Below are positions 36,992-44,794 of a stretch of DNA of 64,000 nt, in pieces. The notes under the pieces are model-generated. The model was not told the DNA's origin. It was given only the letters and a program-made list of their open reading frames with translations, and made no database searches. The translations under genes were made by a program, and so were the position numbers. The stretch is from Massilia aquatica (lineage in GTDB: Bacteria; Pseudomonadota; Gammaproteobacteria; Burkholderiales; Burkholderiaceae_D), in NCBI RefSeq assembly GCF_011682045.1, contig NZ_VVIW01000007.1:243691-307690 (forward strand). Direction: 5' to 3'. Position 1 is the stretch's first letter. Every line of letters begins with the position of its first letter.

Positions 36992-37005
36992 TGAAATCGT
37001 TTTCA
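36992..37005. promoter_or_regulatory. LacI-type operator candidate upstream of the cellulase
   Basis: TGAAATCGTTTTCA, a 14-base dyad with 6 of 7 arm positions matching and a central CG, as in operators of LacI-family sugar regulators. It lies 125 bases before the cellulase start, in the gap to the kynA stop. A weaker second dyad is at 37049-37062. No LacI gene is within the window. Confidence 0.4.
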
Positions 37006-37048
37006 GTTGACTGTGGAGCATTTGACATCAGGGGGAGGACGAAGTCAA

Positions 37049-37062
37049 TGGAAACGTTCCCG
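37049..37062. promoter_or_regulatory. second operator-like dyad upstream of the cellulase
   Basis: TGGAAACGTTCCCG, a partly symmetric sequence around a central CG. Together with the TGAAATCGTTTTCA element 57 bases away it could provide paired sites for one repressor. Weaker than the first by eye. Confidence 0.3.
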
Positions 37063-37125
37063 ATCTGCGTCATGCAAGATACACTGACTCACGGCAAGTG
37101 CAGTCGGGATCGGGTCTTGCGCTGC

Positions 37126-37968
37126 TTACAGGGCCGTGCGCAGCGCGAACAACTCGGGGAACAGCACCACGTCGAGCATCTTGCGCAGGTAGCTCACGCC
37201 GGCCGTACCGCCGGTGCCGGTTTTAAAGCCGATGATGCGTTCGACCGTGGTCACGTGGCGGAAGCGCCAGAAGCGGAAGGCGGTCTCCATGTCCACCAGC
37301 TTTTCGGCCAGTTCGTACAAGGCCCAGTGCTGCGAGGGGTCCTTGTACACCTCGAGCCAGGCCGCCTTGACCGATTCGTCGGCTTGCGTGGGCAGGGTCC
37401 AGTCGGCGTTCAGGCGTTCGGGCGCGATGGCAAAGCCGCTGCGCGAGAGCAGCATGACCGCTTCGTCGTAGACCGAGGGCGCGCGCAGTTCGCGATCGAG
37501 CACCGCGTGCGCGGCCGGCGCGGTTTCATGCACGTTCAACAGCGCCGCGTTCTTGTTCCCGAGCAGGAATTCAAGTTCGCGGTACTGGTGCGACTGGAAG
37601 CCCGACGAGGCCCCGAGGTACGGACGGATGGCGGTGTACTCGGGCGGCGTCATGGTGGCCAGCACGTCCCACGCATGCACCAGCTGGTCCATGATGCGCG
37701 CCACCCGCGCCAGCATCTTGAAGGCCGGGGCCAGTTCGCCGGCGCGCAGGTTGGTGCGCACCGCCTGCAGTTCGTGCAGCATCAGCTTGAGCCACAACTC
37801 GCTGGTCTGATGCTGCACGATGAACAGCATTTCATTGTGGTTGGGCGAGCGCGGATGCTGGGCACCCAGGATCTGGTCGAGTCCCAGGTAGTCGCCGTAG
37901 CTCATCGCTTCGCTGAAATCCATCTTGGCGCCGTGCCATTGGGCCGGGCATGTTGCTTCATCGGACAT
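37126..37968 (-). CDS. kynA: tryptophan 2,3-dioxygenase
   Basis: A 280-residue heme enzyme that opens the indole ring of L-tryptophan to N-formylkynurenine. Diagnostic segments: [24 protein letters not shown] (substrate and heme pocket), [21 protein letters not shown] and the proximal heme histidine region [15 protein letters not shown] followed by [15 protein letters not shown]. Length matches bacterial TDO (about 280). It is 22 bases after kynU, so the pair is an operon for the start of tryptophan degradation. The formamidase gene kynB that usually completes this set is not adjacent. Confidence 0.96.
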   Translation of the reverse strand: MSDEATCPAQWHGAKMDFSEAMSYGDYLGLDQILGAQHPRSPNHNEMLFIVQHQTSELWLKLMLHELQAVRTNLRAGELAPAFKMLARVARIMDQLVHAWDVLATMTPPEYTAIRPYLGASSGFQSHQYRELEFLLGNKNAALLNVHETAPAAHAVLDRELRAPSVYDEAVMLLSRSGFAIAPERLNADWTLPTQADESVKAAWLEVYKDPSQHWALYELAEKLVDMETAFRFWRFRHVTTVERIIGFKTGTGGTAGVSYLRKMLDVVLFPELFALRTAL

Positions 37969-37990
37969 GGTGTGCTCTCAGGATGTTGGT

Positions 37991-39229
37991 TCAGGTGACT
38001 GCGCCGCGGCTGGCGGCAATATCGTAGGCTCGGTCATCGAGGATCTGGCGCAGGATCTCGACCGCGTCCCAGACCTCGGCAAAGCTGGTGTACAGCGGCG
38101 TGAAGCCGAAGCGCATGATGGCCGGCTCGCGGTAGTCGCCGATGACGCCGCGCGCGATCAGGGCCTGCATCACCGCGTAGCCGTGCGGGTGGGTAAAGCT
38201 CACGTGGCTGCCGCGCCGCGCGTGCTCGCGCGGGGTGGCAAGGCCGAGCGGATGGCTGGCGCAGCGTTCTTCCACCAGGGCGATGAACAGGTCGGTCAGG
38301 GCCAGCGACTTGGCGCGGATGGCTTGCATGCTGGTTTGCTCGAAAATCTCCAGTCCGCATTCGACCAGGGTCAGCGAGACGATCGGCTGGGTGCCGCACA
38401 GGGCGCGCGCGATGCCGGCGGCCGGCTCGAATTCGGGCGCCATGGCGAACGGCCGGGCGTGGCCCCACCAGCCCGACAGCGGCTGGATGAAGGCGGCCTG
38501 GTTGCGCTCGGGCACCCAGATAAAGGCCGGCGCGCCAGGGCCGCCGTTGAGGTACTTATAAGTACAGCCGACGGCCAGGTCGGCGCCGTCGCCTTGCAGG
38601 TCGAGCGGCACGGCGCCGGCCGAGTGGGCCAGGTCCCACAGGATCAGCGCGCCCTGTTCGTGTGCGTGGCGGCTCATGGCGGCCATGTCGTGCTTGGCGC
38701 CGGTGCGGTAGTTCACATGGGTGAGCATGACCACGGCGCAGTCCTGGCCAATGGCGCCTTCAAGCTGCTCGACCGAGTCGACCAGGCGCACTTCGTAGCC
38801 CCGGTCGAGCCAGCTGGTCAGGCCCTGGGCCATGTACAGGTCGGTGGGGAAGTTGCTGCGCTCGGTGACGATGACCTTGCGCTCGGGCGAGCCCGATTGC
38901 ATGTGCAGGGCGGCGGCAAGCGCCTTGAACAGGTTGAGCGAGGTGGTGTCGTTGACCACGACTTCGCCGGCTTTTGCGCCGATCAGCGGGGCCAGGCGGT
39001 CGCCCAGGCGCTTGGGCAGGTCGAACCAGCCGGCCGTGTTCCAGCTGGTGATCAGGTCGGTACCCCATTCGCGCGCGATGACGTCCTGGGCGCGCGCGAG
39101 GGCGGCGCGCGGACGGGCGCCCAGCGAGTTGCCGTCGAGGTAGATCACGCCGTCGGGCAGGTCGAATTGCTGGCGCAGGGGGGCCAAGGCGTCGCCGGCG
39201 TCGAGGGCCAGGCAGTCGTTACGGTTCAT
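37991..39229 (-). CDS. kynU: kynureninase
   Basis: A 412-residue PLP enzyme that cleaves kynurenine to anthranilate and alanine. The N-terminal [18 protein letters not shown] is diagnostic; [15 protein letters not shown] carries the PLP-interacting Asp and His, and the PLP lysine is in [23 protein letters not shown] matches the substrate-side loop of kynureninases. Length matches the family (about 415). First gene of the kynU-kynA operon. Upstream is a 275-base AT-rich gap shared with the divergent subtilase gene. Confidence 0.96.
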   Translation of the reverse strand: MNRNDCLALDAGDALAPLRQQFDLPDGVIYLDGNSLGARPRAALARAQDVIAREWGTDLITSWNTAGWFDLPKRLGDRLAPLIGAKAGEVVVNDTTSLNLFKALAAALHMQSGSPERKVIVTERSNFPTDLYMAQGLTSWLDRGYEVRLVDSVEQLEGAIGQDCAVVMLTHVNYRTGAKHDMAAMSRHAHEQGALILWDLAHSAGAVPLDLQGDGADLAVGCTYKYLNGGPGAPAFIWVPERNQAAFIQPLSGWWGHARPFAMAPEFEPAAGIARALCGTQPIVSLTLVECGLEIFEQTSMQAIRAKSLALTDLFIALVEERCASHPLGLATPREHARRGSHVSFTHPHGYAVMQALIARGVIGDYREPAIMRFGFTPLYTSFAEVWDAVEILRQILDDRAYDIAASRGAVT

Positions 39230-39504
39230 TGTTCACCTTAAAAAATACTTTAGGCTTCATCTATTTAGCCAATGCGGGAGTTTAACAAGAATTCGGGCTT
39301 CTCCGGAAAGCTTGTTCGCGAATTCAGAAAAATTGCAAGAAATGAAAAGTTGAAATGTAAGAATTATTGATTAAATAGTCATTTATCATGGATTTGTCGT
39401 CGGTCGCAAGGGCATGCCGCCAGAGCGCCGGACGCCGGTCGATGCGTGGGCAGGTCTGTCTGCGCTACATTTCCAGCCTGATTTACTACTTGAGAAAAGT
39501 GACT

Positions 39505-41463
39505 ATGAAACTAATCAAACACTTGCCAGTTCTCGCCTTGACGCTTTGGATACCCCTGGCATATGCCCAGGCCGCCACCGGCGCAGCCGTGCCATCGCTT
39601 AGCCTGGCCCAGGTGAAAGCGGGGCTGACGCCCGCCGCATCGAAAAAGATTCGTCCCCAATTGCTCGACGCGGTGTCGAGAGGCGAGCAGCGCGAGGTGA
39701 TCGTGATGTTCCAAGACCAGTCGGGCGCTGCAGCCGTCAAGCAACAGGCGCAGCGTCTAGCGATCGAGAAAGATGCGTTCGGCGCGACGCGCCGCAATGT
39801 CCAGGCAACACTCGGCGCCGCCAATGTCGTGTTTCTGCGTGAATATAAGCATCTTCCACTTGCCGTGGTACGGGTAGAGAACAACGCCGGGCTGATGAGC
39901 TTGCTGAATCATCCCCTGGTCGTCCATGTCGGTGAAAACGTCACCATGCAGCCGCAGACCAGCGAGAGCTTGCCCCTAATTCATCAGCCACAGGTCATCG
40001 CAACCGGCCGCCGCGGCACAGGCAGCACGGTTGCCATGCTTGACGTCGGTGTCGAAACCGCGCATCCCTCGCTTGGCTTTTGCGGTGTCCCGGTTCCGCC
40101 GCCGTCCTGCCGGATAGTCGAGATCGTCGATAAGTCGGAAGCGGGATTCACGACCGGTGACGATGCCGATCATGGCACCACGGCGGCAGCTGTCGTGGCC
40201 CAGACGGCGCCAGGGGCGAAGATCGCCGTTGTCGACATTTTCGTGCGGAAGACGTCCAGTCCCAAGCTCATTTTTGCCGGTATCGACTGGGCCATCGAGA
40301 ATCAGGCGAAATATAATATCGTGGCCCTGAATTTGAACGCGGCATATGAGGACAGTGGCGGCGGCTTGTGTACTCCGGGTAACAGCGACCTCGCAATCAT
40401 GAGCGCTACACTCGACCGGCTGAGGGCGCTCAGGATCTTTCCCGTCATCGCTGCCGGCAATAACTTCGAACTGAACGGGAGGCCGAATTTTCCTGCGTGC
40501 GCCGCAGTGGGCAAAACGGCGGCGGTCGTCGGGGCCGTCTACGACCAAAACATGAAGTATGCAGGTGGACACGGATGCAACGATGACAATGCCCGGACAA
40601 ACCAGATGACCTGCTTTTCAGCTCGTTATCCCTGGGTGAATATTGCCGCACCGGGCGCTATCATCTACACCGGCAGCCACCTGCCCGGCAGCCAATCCGG
40701 CACATCGTATGCGGCACCGCACGTCGCCGGTGCCGTCGCCGTACTTCGCGCTCCGGACGCGGCGCCTGGGGACACTGTGGAGCAGACCTGGGGACGGCTA
40801 AGCAATACCGGGCTCGAAATCGTTCCCCACACGCAGGGCCAGAAACCGACTCCGCGCATTCCGCGTCTGGACTTGATGGCGTCGCTCAACAGCGTGTTTT
40901 ACGTCACCGTGACGCAGCAGTTCTACATCAGCCTGCTGGGGCGCCCCGCTGACCCAAGCGGCCTGCTCGGGTTCTCCCATGGTTTGCGCGACACCGGCGC
41001 ACCATCGACGCTCATGGAGCTCAACAGGTTGTACGACTATAGTACGCAGATCCGCTCACTGGTCGACTCGGTCGGGGCCAGTGCCGAAGCGAGCGCGCTT
41101 TACCCTGGCGACAACGCGGCCTTCGTGACGGCGATGTACCAGAATATCGTCAACCGCACTCCCGACGCGGGCGCTTTGGCCTATTGGAAAGGCCAACTCG
41201 ACAGCGGAGCCATGACGCGTGGCAGGCTCGCGCTGGCGATCGCTTCCTTCCTGGAGCAGTACAACGACGGTGCCACTTTGTATAAAAAAGCGGCAGTGGC
41301 GACCAACTTCACGAATGCGCTCGACCAGCCGGCCGAAGTGGCCAGCTACCAGCGTTCCACCGCCGAAGCGCGCGCCATGCTGAAAACGGTCAATGCGCTG
41401 ACCTACGTCGAACAGATGGATGCGGTTATCCAGAGCACAATCGCAAGCATGCTTAATCGTTAA
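39505..41463 (+). CDS. secreted subtilisin-like serine protease with C-terminal DUF4214
   Basis: A 652-residue protein. The signal peptide (about 1-23) ends LAYAQA. A short I9-like propeptide (about 60-150, EVIVMFQDQSGAA) precedes the S8 domain. The catalytic triad is Asp180 (VAMLDVGVE), His223 (DADHGTT) and Ser401 (SGTSYAAPHVAG), with oxyanion Asn in IAAGNN. From about 460 on, two DUF4214-like helical units occur (FYISLLGRPADPSGLLGFSHGL and MYQNIVNRTPDAGALAYWKGQL), often found on secreted or surface-associated proteins of this group. The start at MKLIKH is preferred over the frame from 39388 because of the signal peptide. A hairpin terminator follows. Confidence 0.88.
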   Translation: MKLIKHLPVLALTLWIPLAYAQAATGAAVPSLSLAQVKAGLTPAASKKIRPQLLDAVSRGEQREVIVMFQDQSGAAAVKQQAQRLAIEKDAFGATRRNVQATLGAANVVFLREYKHLPLAVVRVENNAGLMSLLNHPLVVHVGENVTMQPQTSESLPLIHQPQVIATGRRGTGSTVAMLDVGVETAHPSLGFCGVPVPPPSCRIVEIVDKSEAGFTTGDDADHGTTAAAVVAQTAPGAKIAVVDIFVRKTSSPKLIFAGIDWAIENQAKYNIVALNLNAAYEDSGGGLCTPGNSDLAIMSATLDRLRALRIFPVIAAGNNFELNGRPNFPACAAVGKTAAVVGAVYDQNMKYAGGHGCNDDNARTNQMTCFSARYPWVNIAAPGAIIYTGSHLPGSQSGTSYAAPHVAGAVAVLRAPDAAPGDTVEQTWGRLSNTGLEIVPHTQGQKPTPRIPRLDLMASLNSVFYVTVTQQFYISLLGRPADPSGLLGFSHGLRDTGAPSTLMELNRLYDYSTQIRSLVDSVGASAEASALYPGDNAAFVTAMYQNIVNRTPDAGALAYWKGQLDSGAMTRGRLALAIASFLEQYNDGATLYKKAAVATNFTNALDQPAEVASYQRSTAEARAMLKTVNALTYVEQMDAVIQSTIASMLNR

Positions 41464-41470
41464 CAATCCG

Positions 41471-41496
41471 GCCGGGACGCGCCACGGCGTCCCGGC
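41471..41496 (+). terminator. terminator hairpin after the subtilase gene
   Basis: Perfect 10-bp stem GCCGGGACGC / GCGTCCCGGC with loop GCCACG, 7 bases after the stop codon. A run of eight T follows at 41512. Likely ends subtilase transcription before the flhDC promoters. Confidence 0.6.
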
Positions 41497-41529
41497 TGTT
41501 CCCCGGTTGAATTTTTTTTCAAACAACCC

Positions 41530-41556
41530 TCAAGTTCCGCCCCCAGCCGCCGTAAA
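41530..41556 (+). promoter_or_regulatory. sigma-28-like promoter element 1 upstream of flhD
   Basis: TCAAGTTC - 11 bases - GCCGTAAA. The FliA consensus in enterobacteria is TAAAGTTT - 11 - GCCGATAA, so spacing is exact and 10 of 16 positions match. It lies about 350 bases before flhD. Unusual for a class I flagellar operon. Confidence 0.4.
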
Positions 41557-41619
41557 TGACTCAGACACGCGGGAATTTAAAATATTTTCAGATTTTTTGA
41601 ATTTATTTTAAAAAAACCC

Positions 41620-41646
41620 TCAAGTTCCGCAAAAGTTTGACGTAAC
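41620..41646 (+). promoter_or_regulatory. sigma-28-like promoter element 2 upstream of flhD
   Basis: TCAAGTTC - 11 bases - GACGTAAC. The -35-like half is identical to the first element because both lie in a direct repeat 90 bases apart; the -10-like half is poorer. Perhaps a second weak sigma-28 site or a repeated activator site. Confidence 0.3.
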
Positions 41647-41906
41647 CGGTACAAGACGACAGAAAAACCGCGTCGACGGGTCAGTGACACCGCGCCCCAC
41701 AATCCGCTTTTCCGCCCCGTTCTCATAGGGGCGCGACCATGATCCGGCAGGGTTCGTAGGACGAACACCTACGGACTTGCCTCATCTGTACCTCACCCAA
41801 AATACAGGCGCGCGCCTATTCTCGTATTGTTGCTGTACAGTCAGAATCTATCTCACTGGCAATACGAACACAGCGCCAGATTTCAACGGATTGAAGGAGA
41901 CGGAAA

Positions 41907-42224
41907 ATGACTGCGAACGACATGATGGCTGAAATTCGTGATGCGAACCTGAGCTACCTGATGCTCGCCCAGCAGATGATTCGCGCCGACAAAGTGACCG
42001 CGATCTTCCGTCTCGGGATTTCGGCGGACATCGCTGAACTGATCGAAAACATGAGCAATTCCCAGATCCTGAAGCTGGCCGGCGGCAACATGATGCTGGC
42101 GCGCTTCCGCTTCGACGATAGTGCTATCCTGTCGATGTTGACCAGCAACAGCAAAGACCGCGTCCTCGCCCAGTCCCACGCCGCCATCCTGATGGCCGGC
42201 CAGGCAGTCGAAGAAATCGTGTAA
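41907..42224 (+). CDS. flhD: flagellar master regulator subunit FlhD
   Basis: A 105-residue protein: MTANDMMAEIRDANLSYLMLAQQMIRADK, with the conserved ANLSYLMLAQ(Q)MI motif and helices typical of FlhD, which binds FlhC as FlhD4C2 to activate class II flagellar promoters. Shorter than E. coli FlhD (116-119) by its C-terminal tail, as is usual in betaproteobacteria. The ATG follows GAAGGAGACGGAAA. It lies 53 bases before flhC. Confidence 0.95.
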   Translation: MTANDMMAEIRDANLSYLMLAQQMIRADKVTAIFRLGISADIAELIENMSNSQILKLAGGNMMLARFRFDDSAILSMLTSNSKDRVLAQSHAAILMAGQAVEEIV

Positions 42225-42277
42225 GCGCCTTGTCTTTTTTGCAGCAGTCGCAGCCAAAAACAGCAACAGGAGCCCTC

Positions 42278-42865
42278 ATGTCCAAGAAAAGCGTGGTATC
42301 GGAAGCACAGGAAATCGGCCTGGCCATGGAGCTGATCAACCTGGGCGCCCGCCTGCAGCTGCTCGAGACCGAAGTCTCGCTTTCGCGCGAACGCCTGCTC
42401 AAGCTGTACAAGGAACTCAAGGGCGTGTCGCCGCCGAAGGGCATGCTGCCGTTCTCGACCGACTGGTTCCTCACCTGGCAGCCGAACATCCACGCCTCGC
42501 TGTTCATCAATATCCATAAATTCCTGGTCGATCACGCCGGCGCCACCGGCATCGAAGCGGTCATGAAGGCCTACAAGCTGTACCTCGAACAAATGCCGCC
42601 CGAGCCCGGCGTCGAACCGTTGCTGTCGCTCACGCGCGCGTGGACCCTGGTGCGCTTCTTCCAGAGCAAAATGCTGGCCATGGCCCCGTGCGACAAGTGC
42701 CAGGGCAAGTTCGTGGTCGATTGCCTCGACCTGAACCACGCTTATCAGTGCGGTCTGTGCAACATGCCTTCACGCGCCGGCAAGACCAAGAAGGTCAAGG
42801 ACGCCAAGGATGCGAAGGACGCGAAAGATGCGCACAGCGCCGCGACGGCGCTCCTGAACGCGTGA
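42278..42865 (+). CDS. flhC: flagellar master regulator subunit FlhC
   Basis: A 195-residue zinc-containing DNA-binding partner of FlhD. ELINLGARLQLLETEVSLSRERL and FSTDWFLTWQPNIHASLF are diagnostic, and the four zinc cysteines are in CDKCQGKF and CGLCNMP. The ATG follows CAGGAGCCCTC. The C-terminal tail holds a low-complexity run of AKD units (four copies) not expected in the zinc core. Its TGA overlaps the GTG start of the next gene (GTGA), so the methyltransferase is co-translated. Confidence 0.95.
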   Translation: MSKKSVVSEAQEIGLAMELINLGARLQLLETEVSLSRERLLKLYKELKGVSPPKGMLPFSTDWFLTWQPNIHASLFINIHKFLVDHAGATGIEAVMKAYKLYLEQMPPEPGVEPLLSLTRAWTLVRFFQSKMLAMAPCDKCQGKFVVDCLDLNHAYQCGLCNMPSRAGKTKKVKDAKDAKDAKDAHSAATALLNA

Positions 42866-43692
42866 CCCGCCCCGGCGTGACCGCAAAACCTTCCTCCCGC
42901 ACATCCACCGAAGGGCAGGGCGCAAGCCTTGCCCTTCGCCGCATCTGGCGCGCTCCCGCCGTGCAGGCGCTGCTGCTGCAATGCCTGGCTTTTCCGCTGA
43001 CCCTGCTCATCGTGTTCCTGCTGGCGCGCAGCGGCGCAGTCCTCTCGTATGCCGATTGCGCCCTGGTGCAGGGCGTCCTCGCCTGCGCCATGACGCGCCT
43101 GCGCGGCCTGGCCGTGTGGTGGCTGGGGATCCAGCTGGTGTTTCCGCTGGCGCTGATGGGCACCCTCAAGCTGGACATCCCGCCGCCGCTGTTCCTGGGC
43201 GTGTTCCTGTTCCTGCTGGCGCTGTACTGGTCCACCTTCCGCACCCAGGTGCCGTACTACCCGTCCGGCAAGTGGGTCTGGAATGAAGTCGACAAGCTGC
43301 TGCCCAAAGACAAGCCCTTGCTGGTGATCGATATCGGCAGCGGGCTGGGCGGTTTTACGATGGAGCTGGCGCGGCGCCGCCCTGAGTCGGTTTTTGTGGG
43401 CATCGAGCTGGCGCCGCTGCCCTGGCTGCTGAGTTTTCTGCGCGCCCGGATAACCGCAAGTCGCGCACGTTTTGTGCGTGGCGATTACGACAATCTTGAT
43501 TTAAGTAACTACGATGCGGTGTTCGCTTATCTGTCGCCGGCGCCAATGAGTGCTTTATGGAACAAGGCCTCAAAAGAGATGCGTCCCGGTAGCATTTTGC
43601 TCAGTTATGAGTTTCTGATAACGGAAAAAACGCCGGATATTATTCTTATGCCTACAGGGCGTGGCGCGCCTCTCTACGGATGGCACTTTTAG
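42862..43692 (+). CDS. membrane-anchored class I SAM methyltransferase
   Basis: A 276-residue protein with GTG start overlapping flhC. An N-terminal tail of about 30 residues is followed by two to four hydrophobic segments (about 36-110: AVQALLLQCLAFPLTLLIVFLL, AVWWLGIQLVFPLALMG, PPPLFLGVFLFLLALYW). The Rossmann methyltransferase domain follows, with the SAM-binding LLVIDIGSGLGGFTMELA and acidic GIELAPL, then RFVRGDYDNLDLSNYDAVFAYLSP. The target is unknown. Tight coupling to flhC suggests a link to flagellar expression or envelope placement of the motor, but that is inference. The last third has lower GC than its neighbours. Confidence 0.8.
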   Translation: MTRPGVTAKPSSRTSTEGQGASLALRRIWRAPAVQALLLQCLAFPLTLLIVFLLARSGAVLSYADCALVQGVLACAMTRLRGLAVWWLGIQLVFPLALMGTLKLDIPPPLFLGVFLFLLALYWSTFRTQVPYYPSGKWVWNEVDKLLPKDKPLLVIDIGSGLGGFTMELARRRPESVFVGIELAPLPWLLSFLRARITASRARFVRGDYDNLDLSNYDAVFAYLSPAPMSALWNKASKEMRPGSILLSYEFLITEKTPDIILMPTGRGAPLYGWHF

Positions 43693-43697
43693 GAGAC

Positions 43698-43732
43698 AGA
43701 CGGCAGGGTTTTCCTTGCCGCTCGGGCCGTCT
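43698..43732 (+). terminator. cruciform-like hairpin after the methyltransferase gene
   Basis: AGACGGC at 43698-43704 pairs with GCCGTCT at 43726-43732 around a 21-base internal segment that itself can partly pair (CGGCAGGG / CCTTGCCG). No T run follows. It could separate flhDC expression from motA. Confidence 0.35.
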
Positions 43733-43877
43733 CACGCTATTGTAGTTCCGTATGTAAATTAAATGAATCGAGCCATTTAAAGAAACGACAGCATTCATTG
43801 CCATTCATATATTGGCGTTGTTATCTTTAAAACGTCGGGCGCTGCCCGAGCTCTTTCCAACCTGGGAGTTCCCGCAC

Positions 43878-44738
43878 TTGTTAGTCATACTCGGATACAT
43901 CATCGTTTGCGGTTCGGTCTTCGGCGGCTTTGCCGCCAGTGGCGGCCACCTCGCGTCGCTGTTCCAGCCGCTCGAACTGGTGATGATCGGGGGCGCGGCT
44001 TTCGGCGCTTTTTTTGTGGGCAATAATAGCAAGTCGATCAAGGCCACGCTCAAGGCCGTCCCCGGCCTGTTCAAGGGTTCGCGTTATACCAAGGACCTGT
44101 ACATGGAAATGATGTCGCTGCTGTTCGATGTCCTTTCCAAAGTGCGCAAGGAAGGCTTGATGTCGATTGAAGGCGATATCGAAAATCCGGAACAAAGCCC
44201 GGTATTTTCCAAATATCCCGGCGTGCTGGCGGACCACCATATTGTCGAATTCATGACAGATTATCTGCGCTTGATGGTATCGGGAAATATGGACGCCTTT
44301 CAGATTGAAAATCTGATGGATAACGAAATTGAAACGCACCACCATGAAGGCGCGGTGCCGGCCCATTGCATCGCCAAGCTGGGCGACGGCTTGCCGGCCT
44401 TCGGCATCGTGGCCGCGGTGATGGGCGTGGTGCACACGATGGAGTCGGTCGGCATTCCGCCGGCCGAACTGGGGATCCTGATCGCCAAGGCGCTGGTCGG
44501 CACCTTCCTCGGTATCTTGCTGGCCTACGGCTTCGTCGGCCCGCTGGCCAGCCTGCTCGAACAGAAGCTGGAAGAGTCGACCAAGATGTTCCAGTGCGTG
44601 AAAGTGACCCTGCTGGCGAGCCTGAACGGCTACGCGCCGGCGCTGGCGGTGGAATTCGGACGCAAGGTGCTGTACTCGACCGAGCGGCCCACCTTCGCCG
44701 AGCTGGAAGAACACATCAAGAAATCGAAGACCAAATAA
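43878..44738 (+). CDS. motA: flagellar stator protein MotA
   Basis: A 286-residue protein with four TM helices and a large cytoplasmic loop. Start chosen as TTG at 43878, which has GGGAG 9 bases upstream and gives the family N terminus (M)LVILGYIIVCGSVFGGF; an earlier in-frame TTG at 43812 would add 22 non-homologous residues. MotA with MotB forms the proton channel that drives flagellar rotation. GDGLPAFGIVAAVMGVVHTM carries the conserved proline-containing channel helix. A perfect 6-bp hairpin (43835-43849) lies just before the start and might influence translation. Operon with motB, 56 bases apart. Confidence 0.92.
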   Translation: MLVILGYIIVCGSVFGGFAASGGHLASLFQPLELVMIGGAAFGAFFVGNNSKSIKATLKAVPGLFKGSRYTKDLYMEMMSLLFDVLSKVRKEGLMSIEGDIENPEQSPVFSKYPGVLADHHIVEFMTDYLRLMVSGNMDAFQIENLMDNEIETHHHEGAVPAHCIAKLGDGLPAFGIVAAVMGVVHTMESVGIPPAELGILIAKALVGTFLGILLAYGFVGPLASLLEQKLEESTKMFQCVKVTLLASLNGYAPALAVEFGRKVLYSTERPTFAELEEHIKKSKTK

Positions 44739-44794
44739 GCCCATCATGCCCAGCCACTTAGCCCCTTGCATGATGCCGACCAGACGGAGCGCGT

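Larger units (their letters stand above)
41464..41906. other. 443-base leader region of flhDC
   Basis: A long gap between the subtilase and flhD. It contains a terminator hairpin (41471-41496), an AT-rich stretch (41570-41615), a 16-base direct repeat AACCCTCAAGTTCCGC starting at 41525 and 41615, and a perfect dyad GTTCGT-AGG-ACGAAC at 41752-41766. A further CGTATTG/CAATACG inverted pair (41823-41829, 41860-41866) lies close to the gene. The size and dyads fit a multi-input promoter region of a master regulator operon. No gene or RNA is supported. Confidence 0.65.
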
